From Caldilinea sp. (GTDB taxonomy: Bacteria; Chloroflexota; Anaerolineae; Caldilineales; Caldilineaceae), in assembly GCA_026389955.1 (NCBI GenBank), contig JAPLGY010000243.1:1-5920 (forward strand): a stretch of 5,920 nucleotides of DNA, read 5' to 3'. Under the pieces are notes generated by a model. The model saw nothing but the letters and a program-made list of their open reading frames with translations, did not search any database and was not told the DNA's origin. A program made the position numbers and the translations under genes. The first letter of the stretch is position 1; each line of letters starts with the position of its first letter. Positions 1-5,693 of the stretch are shown here, piece by piece.

Positions 1-1
1 G

Positions 2-739
2 CTGGCCGAACTGAGCGACCAGCAGGCGCAGCTGGCCTATCACCAGATCGCCGACGTGCGTGGGGTTTTGACCAACCTGGTTCAGAACGCTGCGTTGGCG
101 GCAGGGGAGGCAGCGGGCGGGGTGCCTCTGCTCTACTCGCCCAACGGGGTGGTCTATCTGGTCCGTCGCAGCCAGTGGCAGGCGCCTGCATTGCAGCCCA
201 TCGCCGAAGCGGTGGTGGCCCGTCTGCGGCAGCGCGCGCGGCAGCGTCTTGAAAACAGTTTGACCGGTTTTGGGCGGGACGGCCATGGCATCAAATATGC
301 GGACTACTACCGCCTTTTTTTTGAACCGATCGATCTGATTGGGGTGGGTCTGAAGGCCACGTTGAAGATAGTGAACCCGGCCAAGGCACCGGCTGCGGGC
401 AAACGGTGGGACAAACTCAGCGGCTGGGTGGAGGTCGGGCTTTCTCGCGACCAGATGGACAATGTGCGCGTCGACCAGCTGGCAGAGTGGGCCTATCTTG
501 CGGAAAAGATGGGGCGGGATCTGCTGGGCCGTGAGGAGGTGCCGTTGTGGCTGCTTGACCAGATGGGGCTGGCGGATCTGCGGGAGCTGTTTCTGGCGGT
601 GCCGCGCGACACCCGGGCAGGGGGGGTGGGCTATCACTGGTATTTGGCTGCCGCCCATGCGCTGCACCGGCGGCGTGGGTTGGACCCGCAGGAATGGGAG
701 GATTGGCTGCGCGCCCAGATGCGCGGCCTGGATGTTTAG
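2..739 (+). CDS. cas10d: Cas10d (Csc3) large subunit, 5' part, left-truncated, ends at in-frame TAG
   Basis: This is the middle part of the type I-D large subunit, which in this family carries an N-terminal HD nuclease and anchors the surveillance complex. The frame is open from the window edge (codon at 2-4), so the true start and the HD domain lie upstream. The first residues read through a Csc3-like block, YHQIADVRGVLTNLVQNA, followed by PLLYSPNGVVYL, which I recognise as a conserved central stretch of Csc3. The ATG-like starts inside the window are not credible because homology continues to the edge. The frame is closed by TAG at 737-739, but the same frame continues directly as the rest of Cas10d with only four codons before a possible GTG at 752. 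A natural Cas10d would not end here. The family assignment rests on remembered motifs plus the downstream csc2-csc1-cas6-cas4-cas1 order, and is strong. Whether the product is made as a truncated protein is unknown. Confidence 0.85.
   Translation: MAELSDQQAQLAYHQIADVRGVLTNLVQNAALAAGEAAGGVPLLYSPNGVVYLVRRSQWQAPALQPIAEAVVARLRQRARQRLENSLTGFGRDGHGIKYADYYRLFFEPIDLIGVGLKATLKIVNPAKAPAAGKRWDKLSGWVEVGLSRDQMDNVRVDQLAEWAYLAEKMGRDLLGREEVPLWLLDQMGLADLRELFLAVPRDTRAGGVGYHWYLAAAHALHRRRGLDPQEWEDWLRAQMRGLDV
737..739 (+). other. In-frame TAG stop inside cas10d
   Basis: The codons GAT GTT TAG CTG CGC CAG keep one frame across the stop. Protein-like, Csc3-like sequence lies on both sides, with no shift and no insertion. 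The base after the stop is C. A single substitution (for example from CAG, TGG or GAG) would restore one open frame of at least 792 codons in this window. The sequence alone cannot distinguish a nonsense mutation, a natural gene split, stop readthrough and a sequencing error. Confidence 0.9.
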
Positions 740-751
740 CTGCGCCAGCGA

Positions 752-2377
752 GTGGTGGCTGTGGCAGGGGAGGGGGATGGCTTCGACGACCTGCGTCGGT
801 ATGTAGAACATGTGCTCTCGTTTGGCCCGGTGTCAGGGGCGGGGGCGTCTGAGGTAGCGCGCTTCGCCGTCGAGCTCCACCGCTACGGTGCGGCCAAGAC
901 GCGCGGCAAAGCTGCGCTGTGTGCGCTCTGTTCTTCGTCCTACCAGGTCGAAAAACAGCAGGAGGCGGCCAGCCTTTCTGCACCCCAGGTCTACAGCAAC
1001 AAACTGGGCCTGCACGGAGCCGACGCCTTGCGCAACATCTGCTCGATCTGCAGGCTGGAGATCATGCTGCGCCAGCTGCTGATGAAAAACGACAGCATCA
1101 ACGGCGGCAAATTTGAGGCGCTCAAAATGCGTTATCTCTACTTCTACCCGGCCTACTTTTTTACGCCGGAGACCCTGCGTCTCTTTCGCCGCATCCAGAA
1201 CACCCTGCGCGGGGTGAAGTTCACCGAACTGCATCGCCAGCTTTTGGAGCGGATGGAGGGGCGTGAGGGAAATGGGGTGGCGCCGCATCACTGGCAGCAT
1301 CTGCAAGACCTGATGTTGGAAGCTTCTGACCAGGGGGATGGCAAACCGGATCGGTATCTGCGGATGCGGTTCGGCGAAGACGAGCCCATCACCTTCTTTT
1401 TCTTGGGGATTCCCCGGCCGGACCGTGATGCGAAGGATGCCGAGAGCTGGGTGCATCCGGCCTGGCTGGCGCTGCTGCTTCCGCTCTGCATCGACGTCAA
1501 GGTTGTGGCCAGCGAGAGTTCGCTGCCGCTCTTCAATGGGGCGGATGAATTTACGGAGACTGTGATCTTCGACGGCGCCCATGCGGCGATCCGCTACCTG
1601 CTTGGTCCGTCTCGGGTCAACCTGGACCATGTTCTGCCTTTGCTCAACCGGCTCACCGTCGCCTATTTTATTCACCTGGACGCCAATGCGGGCATGGGGC
1701 AAAGGGGCTACGACTACCGCTGGCAGAATCTGCCGCTGCTGGCGCGACGTCTGTCGGAGTCATCGCTCCATGCGTTTCACTATCTCAAAAAATGGCAGCG
1801 TTCTGTCAAACAGGAGGGGTTGCCCTCGCACAAAACACAGCGCTATCTGGGCTATCAAGCCTTGCTGGAACGAACCACATCCAAGGACAAAGGAGAAAAA
1901 GAGATGAGCCACGCTCGTACTTTGACCGAACTGTACCGGCGATTTTATCGGGCCAGGAGCCATGCGTCTTCTGCTGCGATTTTGCGTCCGCTCACGGTGG
2001 CTGCGAATGCGGTGCTGGCTGCGGACCGGCGGCTGTACGGCGATGCAGAGGGGTTGGTGGAGATTGTGCACGGCGAGCTGGCGGGTTTTGTCGACCGTGT
2101 GGCCAGCCGGCGGGCCGAGGGGTATGTGCCGCGTGTGGAGATCGACGGGCAGAAACGGATCGACCATGCGGCTGTCCGGCAATTTGCTGCATATTTTGTC
2201 AACGACCTCTTCTACACAGCGCTGCGCGGGGATGTCAGTGCGCTGCGTGGGCGTCAGCTCAACCTTTTGAAAAACGCCTGTGAAGTTCTCTATCGTGACC
2301 TGCAGCAGCAGGACTGGGCCGAGCGCACCGCAGCCGAGGAAGAAGCGAGCATGGAGCTGGAAGAGATCCAAAACTGA
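752..2377 (+). CDS. cas10d: Cas10d (Csc3) large subunit, 3' part, after the in-frame stop
   Basis: This is the C-terminal 541 residues of the type I-D large subunit, in the same frame as the segment that stops at 739. A zinc-binding site is visible as CxxC at residues 57/60 and CxxC at 97/100. Next comes a Palm-like region including ITFFFLGIPRP and a stretch around HPAWLALLLPLCIDVKVV that resembles Csc3. The C-terminal helical domain runs from about residue 385. No GGDD cyclase motif is seen, as expected for Cas10d. The only starts just after the stop are GTG codons at 752, 755 and 761, none with a convincing Shine-Dalgarno, so the start at 752 is formal. Readthrough, or a single uninterrupted gene in the real genome, explains the layout as well as reinitiation does. 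The gene ends with TGA, 66 bp before csc2. The C-terminal 157 codons also encode the predicted Cas11d. Confidence 0.85.
   Translation: MVAVAGEGDGFDDLRRYVEHVLSFGPVSGAGASEVARFAVELHRYGAAKTRGKAALCALCSSSYQVEKQQEAASLSAPQVYSNKLGLHGADALRNICSICRLEIMLRQLLMKNDSINGGKFEALKMRYLYFYPAYFFTPETLRLFRRIQNTLRGVKFTELHRQLLERMEGREGNGVAPHHWQHLQDLMLEASDQGDGKPDRYLRMRFGEDEPITFFFLGIPRPDRDAKDAESWVHPAWLALLLPLCIDVKVVASESSLPLFNGADEFTETVIFDGAHAAIRYLLGPSRVNLDHVLPLLNRLTVAYFIHLDANAGMGQRGYDYRWQNLPLLARRLSESSLHAFHYLKKWQRSVKQEGLPSHKTQRYLGYQALLERTTSKDKGEKEMSHARTLTELYRRFYRARSHASSAAILRPLTVAANAVLAADRRLYGDAEGLVEIVHGELAGFVDRVASRRAEGYVPRVEIDGQKRIDHAAVRQFAAYFVNDLFYTALRGDVSALRGRQLNLLKNACEVLYRDLQQQDWAERTAAEEEASMELEEIQN
1889..1895 (+). promoter_or_regulatory. 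Internal Shine-Dalgarno for cas11d
   Basis: AAAGGAG is followed by an 8-nt purine-rich spacer and ATG at 1904. It is among the strongest ribosome binding sites in the window, comparable to that of csc1, although it sits inside an open reading frame. That makes chance less likely and fixes the Cas11d start. Confidence 0.8.
1904..2377 (+). CDS. cas11d: Cas11d small subunit, internal translation product of cas10d
   Basis: In type I-D systems studied experimentally, the small subunit of the surveillance complex is translated independently from a start inside the 3' end of cas10d. Cas11d lines the belly of the complex and supports target DNA binding. This window shows the same arrangement. AAAGGAG at 1889-1895 lies 8 nt before ATG at 1904-1906, in frame with Cas10d, giving a 157-residue product beginning MSHARTLTELYRRFY and ending at the cas10d TGA. 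The sequence is mostly helical in character, with an acidic C-terminal tail (AEEEASMELEEIQN). No separate small-subunit gene exists between cas10d and cas6, which supports this reading. The internal start would also let Cas11d be made despite the upstream TAG at 737, provided transcription continues. The start and frame are read directly; the function is inferred from the family. Confidence 0.8.
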   Translation: MSHARTLTELYRRFYRARSHASSAAILRPLTVAANAVLAADRRLYGDAEGLVEIVHGELAGFVDRVASRRAEGYVPRVEIDGQKRIDHAAVRQFAAYFVNDLFYTALRGDVSALRGRQLNLLKNACEVLYRDLQQQDWAERTAAEEEASMELEEIQN

Positions 2378-2386
2378 GACAGACCC

Positions 2387-2428
2387 GTCGTTTGTCGTCT
2401 ATCGTGTTTCATCTGTCATTAGTCTAGA
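2387..2428 (+). repeat. Six imperfect 7-bp tandem repeats in the cas10d-csc2 spacer
   Basis: Six consecutive heptamers starting at 2387, 2394, 2401, 2408, 2415 and 2422 fit a consensus close to GTCRTYT. The first two are GTCGTTT and GTCGTCT. The next three vary at one or more positions, and the last (GTCTAGA) keeps only GTC plus a T. The block fills most of the 66-bp gap between the cas10d stop and csc2 and ends just before the csc2 ribosome binding region. Heptameric intergenic repeats are known in cyanobacteria and, as I recall, similar TCRTTTG strings occur in Chloroflexota spacers. The function is unknown. Confidence 0.6.
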
Positions 2429-2443
2429 AAGAGAGAGAAGATC

Positions 2444-3469
2444 ATGAGTGCACTCAACCCACGGGGCTTTCCGGTCGAAGTACCGGCCAAGCCGTCCGGC
2501 TATTATGCCCATCTGGTGATGTTGCGGGTGACGGAGAGCTACCCGCTGTTTCAGACAGACGGGGAGCTCAACACTGCGCGTGTGGCGGCAGGGGTGGTGG
2601 ACCGCACCCCGATCACGCGGCTGACCATTTTCAAACGCAAGCAGACCACGCCCGAACGGCTGATTGGGCGCGAGCTGATGCGTCGGTACGGTCTGATCAG
2701 CGCGGAACCGGTCTTTGACTCGAAAGAAAAGCGGGGCGAGGATGGGAGCGGGCTGCCGTTTGACGAATACAACGTCAAATTTTGCCAATGGACGCCGGAT
2801 GCGATCGCCTACGGGTATGCGATTGGGGACAGCGGTTCTGAGCGCAGCAAGGTTTTGAGCGACACGGGGTACTCGGTGACTGCGTACGACGACAGCCATC
2901 AGGCTTTTACCCTCAACGCGCCGTACGAGAGCGGCACCATGAGCCAGCGTGGGGAGGTCACCAGCCGGATCAACGAGCAGGACCATGTGGTGCCGCAGGT
3001 GCTTTTTCCGACGGTGCTGACCACGCGCGACCTGACCTTGCCGCTTTTTCGCTATGTGCTCAACAACGTGCTGCGCACCCGGCGGTATGGGGCACAGACC
3101 ACGCGGACGGGGCGGGTGGACAACCGGCTGGTGGCGATTGTGCTGTGTGACGGTGAAATCATGAGCAACCTTGCGTTGACGCAGCGGCTCTACGACGTCC
3201 TGAAGGGGCAGGGGGTGCTTGCTCCGCCCGACCCGATCGACCCGGTGGTGGCTGTTTCGGCGGTGCAGCAGCTGCTTCCGCAGATGGTGGCGGAGGACGG
3301 GGTTGCGGTCACCCAGCTGCTTATCGGGGACAGCCTGACTGCGCTGCTGCACGACCTGGCTGCTGAAACGGCCAGCGAGTCTGGCATGCGCGCCTTGCTT
3401 GAGGCTGCGTTTGAGTCCAGCAAAACCTATCACGACACCTGGCTGGCCAAGACCCGGTCCAAAAAATAG
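2444..3469 (+). CDS. csc2: Csc2 (Cas7d) backbone subunit of type I-D complex
   Basis: Csc2 is the Cas7-family RAMP protein that polymerises along the crRNA spacer to form the backbone of the I-D surveillance complex. The product has 341 residues, in line with the family. The N-terminal region contains the characteristic string VTESYPLFQTDGELNTARV, and the central part carries LPLFRYVLNNVLRTRRYGAQTTR followed by GRVDNRLVAIVLCDGEIMSN, both Csc2-like. A polar, glycine-rich stretch around residues 95-108 may be a flexible loop. The start at ATG 2444 is preceded by a purine-rich GAGAGAGAAG (2431-2440), a weaker ribosome binding site than those of cas11d or csc1. The gene follows cas10d by 66 bp, and its TAG stop overlaps the csc1 Shine-Dalgarno. 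No signal peptide or membrane segment is seen, so it is cytoplasmic. Confidence 0.93.
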   Translation: MSALNPRGFPVEVPAKPSGYYAHLVMLRVTESYPLFQTDGELNTARVAAGVVDRTPITRLTIFKRKQTTPERLIGRELMRRYGLISAEPVFDSKEKRGEDGSGLPFDEYNVKFCQWTPDAIAYGYAIGDSGSERSKVLSDTGYSVTAYDDSHQAFTLNAPYESGTMSQRGEVTSRINEQDHVVPQVLFPTVLTTRDLTLPLFRYVLNNVLRTRRYGAQTTRTGRVDNRLVAIVLCDGEIMSNLALTQRLYDVLKGQGVLAPPDPIDPVVAVSAVQQLLPQMVAEDGVAVTQLLIGDSLTALLHDLAAETASESGMRALLEAAFESSKTYHDTWLAKTRSKK

Positions 3470-3476
3470 GAAGGAG
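3468..3476 (+). promoter_or_regulatory. Shine-Dalgarno of csc1 overlapping the csc2 stop
   Basis: AGGAAGGAG begins inside the csc2 TAG stop (3467-3469) and ends 8 nt before the csc1 ATG at 3485. The overlap allows ribosomes finishing csc2 to reload on csc1, so the two backbone subunits are probably translationally coupled. The site also confirms the csc1 start. Confidence 0.75.
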
Positions 3477-3484
3477 CCCGTGCG

Positions 3485-4150
3485 ATGCACGTAACGTGCT
3501 GCAGATTGACCCTTCATGAAAACCTGTTTTATGCCACTCGGGAGATTGGCCGTCTGTATGAAACCGGGCGGTATCTGCACAACTATGGGCTGACCTATGC
3601 GTTGGGGCTGGCTGCTGCGCCCTATTACAACGCTCGGGCGGCCCCGAACTATGCCGACGACCTGGCGTCGTTGAACGAAAGAGCGGTCTATGTCACGCCG
3701 GCTCGTCCGCAGGAAATCAGCTTTGAGCTGAACACCTTCAAATATGCGGACAACCGCTATCGGGTCAAAATGGAACAATCGTCGCGCAACACCCCGAGTT
3801 TTGGCCGTGCCAAAGAAGTGGCGGCGGGGAGCACCTTCACCTTGGCTGTGCTGGGCGTGCGACCGGTTGCGATCCCGCGTTGGGTCCGGCTGGGGAAATG
3901 GATGAGCAAGGCGGCGGTGGAGGTGACGGGGGAGTTGGCTGTACAGAAACAAGGGCAGGGGCTTTTCGAGTCAGACTGGCCGCTCAACCCGCTCGACCTG
4001 GATGGGGAGAGCCGTGTGCTGGCCTACGACCTGATTTCGATGCCGCCGGTCAGCTTGTTGGACAACGTCCAGCTTTCGGGACCGTACTGGCAGCTGACCG
4101 ATGGGAGCCGTCTGCCGGCGCATCTGGCCTATCGTTTTCCGAAAGCGTGA
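3485..4150 (+). CDS. csc1: Csc1 (Cas5d) subunit of type I-D complex
   Basis: Csc1 is the Cas5-family RAMP protein of type I-D that holds the 5' handle of the crRNA and joins the large subunit to the Csc2 backbone. The product has 221 residues, a normal length. The N-terminal stretch CRLTLHENLFYATREIGRLY followed by HNYGLTYALGL is the feature I recognise as Csc1. It is followed by VRLGKWMSKA near residue 140, also Csc1-like. The C-terminal part ends in a YWQLTDGSRLPAHLAYRFPKA-type tail. The start is fixed by AGGAAGGAG 8 nt upstream, and only 15 bp separate it from csc2. Downstream is a 57-69-bp spacer with a hairpin before cas6. No membrane segment is seen. Confidence 0.92.
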   Translation: MHVTCCRLTLHENLFYATREIGRLYETGRYLHNYGLTYALGLAAAPYYNARAAPNYADDLASLNERAVYVTPARPQEISFELNTFKYADNRYRVKMEQSSRNTPSFGRAKEVAAGSTFTLAVLGVRPVAIPRWVRLGKWMSKAAVEVTGELAVQKQGQGLFESDWPLNPLDLDGESRVLAYDLISMPPVSLLDNVQLSGPYWQLTDGSRLPAHLAYRFPKA

Positions 4151-4171
4151 GGGGACATTGGGTCTCTCTGT

Positions 4172-4199
4172 GCCTGTCGGCTGGGTGCAGTCGGCAGGC
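4172..4199 (+). promoter_or_regulatory. Hairpin in the csc1-cas6 spacer
   Basis: The arms GCCTGTCGGCTG (4172-4183) and CAGTCGGCAGGC (4188-4199) pair as RNA over 12 consecutive positions, with two G-U wobbles and a 4-nt loop at 4184-4187. Two further G-U pairs can extend the base. No T-tract follows (the next bases are GTCTGG), so this is not a standard intrinsic terminator. It ends 8 nt before the first possible cas6 ATG (4208) and 10 nt before the GGAG motif at 4210-4213. It could modulate cas6 translation, act as an RNA processing or stabilising element between csc1 and cas6, or be a Cas6 recognition hairpin. The role is not shown by the sequence. Confidence 0.55.
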
Positions 4200-4209
4200 G
4201 TCTGGCGAT

Positions 4210-4213
4210 GGAG
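4210..4213 (+). promoter_or_regulatory. Ribosome binding site deciding the cas6 start
   Basis: GGAG lies 6 nt before ATG 4220 and overlaps the alternative ATG at 4208-4210, so it favours the shorter Cas6. It sits 10 nt after the hairpin at 4172-4199, close enough for that structure or a protein bound to it to affect ribosome access. Confidence 0.5.
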
Positions 4214-4219
4214 AATTTT

Positions 4220-5053
4220 ATGACGACAACTGCGGTTCGCGCATTGGTGTTGGACATGATGGCGTTGGAAGAGGGATTTTTGCCGCTGCTGGCGGGTGAG
4301 CTGGCGCATGCTGCTTTTTATGCGATCGTGGAGACGATTGATCCGGTGCTTTCGCAGCAGATGCACGATGCACAGGGGCGTTCGGCCTTTGCGATTTCTC
4401 CGCTGTACGGGTATTGGCGCACGCCGTACGACAGGAAGATCAAGGTACACAGCGGGCAGGGTGCCTGGATGCGGGTCAGTCTGCTCGACGACACGCTTTT
4501 TGAGGTATTTCAGAAGCACCTGTTGAGCAGCCCGCTGCCCACGATTCAGATAGGGCGCATTCCGTTGGCGATCACCCAGGTCTACGGTGCGCCGGGCAGC
4601 CATCCGTGGTGTGGGTACACCACGGTGGAGCAGCTGGCGGCATTGGAGCCGGGAGAAGAGCGGTGGACGGTAGAATTTGCCAGCCCGACGGCGATTCGTT
4701 GGGGCAGTGCGGACAACGCGGCGCGGCGCATTGAAATTTTTCCGCAGCCGCGCATGATCATGGCGGGTCTGCGTGCGCGCTGGGATCGGCTGACGGGTGA
4801 GCAGTGGGGGCGGGACTTTGAAGAGTGGGTCGAGCGCAATGTCATCGTTGGGGCGGTGCGGCGCTGGCAGATGGAGAGCTTCACCTATCAGCGTCAGCAG
4901 TATCGTGGGGGGATTGGCGTACTGGACTATCAGCTGTTGGATGGTGGGCGCAGAGAGCATCTGGCGCATCTCAACCGGCTGTTTCATCTGGCGTTTTACA
5001 CTGGGGTTGGCTACAAGACAACGATGGGGTTGGGGCAGGTTCGGCTGATATGA
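4220..5053 (+). CDS. cas6: Cas6 pre-crRNA endoribonuclease
   Basis: Cas6 cuts the pre-crRNA within each repeat, without metal, to release crRNAs for the I-D complex. The glycine-rich C-terminal signature is clear: GVGYKTTMGLGQVRLI closes the protein, matching the G-loop of RAMP-type Cas6. The N-terminal helix contains AGELAHAAFYAIVETIDP, and His30 and His49 (numbered from this start) are candidates for the catalytic histidine. I prefer ATG 4220 (277 residues) because GGAG at 4210-4213 lies 6 nt upstream. ATG 4208, adding four residues, is in frame but lacks a good Shine-Dalgarno. A strong RNA hairpin lies just upstream (4172-4199). The stop overlaps the cas4 start as ATGA. The family call is firm, the exact start less so. 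Confidence 0.9.
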   Translation: MTTTAVRALVLDMMALEEGFLPLLAGELAHAAFYAIVETIDPVLSQQMHDAQGRSAFAISPLYGYWRTPYDRKIKVHSGQGAWMRVSLLDDTLFEVFQKHLLSSPLPTIQIGRIPLAITQVYGAPGSHPWCGYTTVEQLAALEPGEERWTVEFASPTAIRWGSADNAARRIEIFPQPRMIMAGLRARWDRLTGEQWGRDFEEWVERNVIVGAVRRWQMESFTYQRQQYRGGIGVLDYQLLDGGRREHLAHLNRLFHLAFYTGVGYKTTMGLGQVRLI

Positions 5054-5658
5054 CCGAGATGGATTCATCGGATCTGCTGCCAATTTCATATTTAAACCAG
5101 TATGTCTACTGTGCGCGGCGTTTTTGGTACACATATGTAGAAGGGGAGAAGCAGGAAAACGAGCATACCGTGCAGGGGGTGCTCAACCATGAGCGGGTGC
5201 ATACGATTGGGCAGGAGCGGAGTGAGCCGGGGGTGTTGTTGCGGCGCAGTGTGCATGTGTACAGCAGCAGGTTGGGGCTCAGCGGGATTTGTGACCTGGT
5301 CGAAGAGCGGGAAGGGGGGGCCTTGACGCCAGTAGAATACAAACAGGGCAAGCGTGGGCGTTGGCGCAACGACCATGCGCAGCTCTGTGCGCAGGCGCTT
5401 TGTCTGGAAGAGATGACGGGCTGCAGGATTGAGCAGGGGTTTTTGTTTTATTTCAGCGAGCGTCGGCGTGAAGAAGTGGCATTCACGGCGGAGCTGCGGG
5501 CGTTTACGGTGGAGTTGGTCCAGAGGATACGGGACACGCTGGCGCGGGGGGAACGGCCGCCGCACACCGAGCAGCCGGCGCGCTGCAAGGGCTGCAGTTT
5601 GTACGACATATGCCTGCCGGTAGAGAGCAGGTTTTTCCAGAGTGCCGGGTCTGCCTGA
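5050..5658 (+). CDS. cas4: Cas4 nuclease of the adaptation module (RecB-like, Fe-S)
   Basis: Cas4 trims prespacers and helps Cas1-Cas2 choose PAM-adjacent, correctly oriented spacers. The product has 202 residues, normal for the family. One N-terminal cysteine (Cys21, in YVYCARRFWY) and three C-terminal ones (Cys179, Cys182, Cys188, in CKGCSLYDIC) form the expected Fe-S set. The RecB-type nuclease motifs are present: His47 or His51, Asp82 in SGICDLVEE, Glu96 and Lys98 in PVEYKQGK, and a QLCAQ motif at 111-115. All key residues are intact, so it is probably active. The start at ATG 5050 overlaps the cas6 TGA as ATGA, giving translational coupling. A second in-frame ATG at 5059 is possible. The gene is followed 35 bp later by cas1. 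Confidence 0.94.
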   Translation: MTEMDSSDLLPISYLNQYVYCARRFWYTYVEGEKQENEHTVQGVLNHERVHTIGQERSEPGVLLRRSVHVYSSRLGLSGICDLVEEREGGALTPVEYKQGKRGRWRNDHAQLCAQALCLEEMTGCRIEQGFLFYFSERRREEVAFTAELRAFTVELVQRIRDTLARGERPPHTEQPARCKGCSLYDICLPVESRFFQSAGSA

Positions 5659-5683
5659 CCTGGGAAGTTTCATGCGTTTTTTT

Positions 5684-5690
5684 GAGGAGG
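5684..5690 (+). promoter_or_regulatory. Shine-Dalgarno of cas1
   Basis: GAGGAGG lies just before ATG 5694. The full motif leaves only 3 nt of spacing, whereas its first half, GAGG, leaves 6 nt, so the effective pairing may use the left part. It supports ATG 5694 as the cas1 start. Confidence 0.6.
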
Positions 5691-5693
5691 TAC

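Noticed and set aside
315..322. Run of eight T inside cas10d as a slippage or frameshift site
   Set aside because: The frame is intact and Csc3-like on both sides of the run, and it does not relate to the in-frame stop at 737, which needs a substitution rather than a shift.
732..806. ATG at 732 overlapping the TAG at 737-739 as a possible restart
   Set aside because: It is in another frame and stops at 806 after a Trp/Cys-rich, non-family sequence, so it cannot restore Cas10d.
2378..2417. Inverted repeat GACAGA (2378-2383) / TCTGTC (2412-2417) after cas10d as a terminator
   Set aside because: Only 6 bp with a 28-nt loop and no T-tract, and the right arm is part of the heptamer array. Not a credible terminator.
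2399..3952. A 517-codon open frame on the minus strand opposite csc2 and csc1
   Set aside because: It lies antisense to two clear Cas genes, crosses their boundary, has a low-complexity Arg/His/Pro-rich translation typical of GC-rich shadows and resembles no family I know.
4825..5049. Extended N-terminus of Cas4 beginning inside cas6
   Set aside because: The upstream extension translates cas6 out of frame. Cas4 of normal length starts at ATG 5050 and its conserved motifs begin just after.
3971..5134. A 387-codon open frame on the minus strand opposite csc1, cas6 and cas4
   Set aside because: It is another antisense shadow with Arg/Pro/His/Gln-rich translation, spanning three genes whose + strand products carry recognisable motifs.
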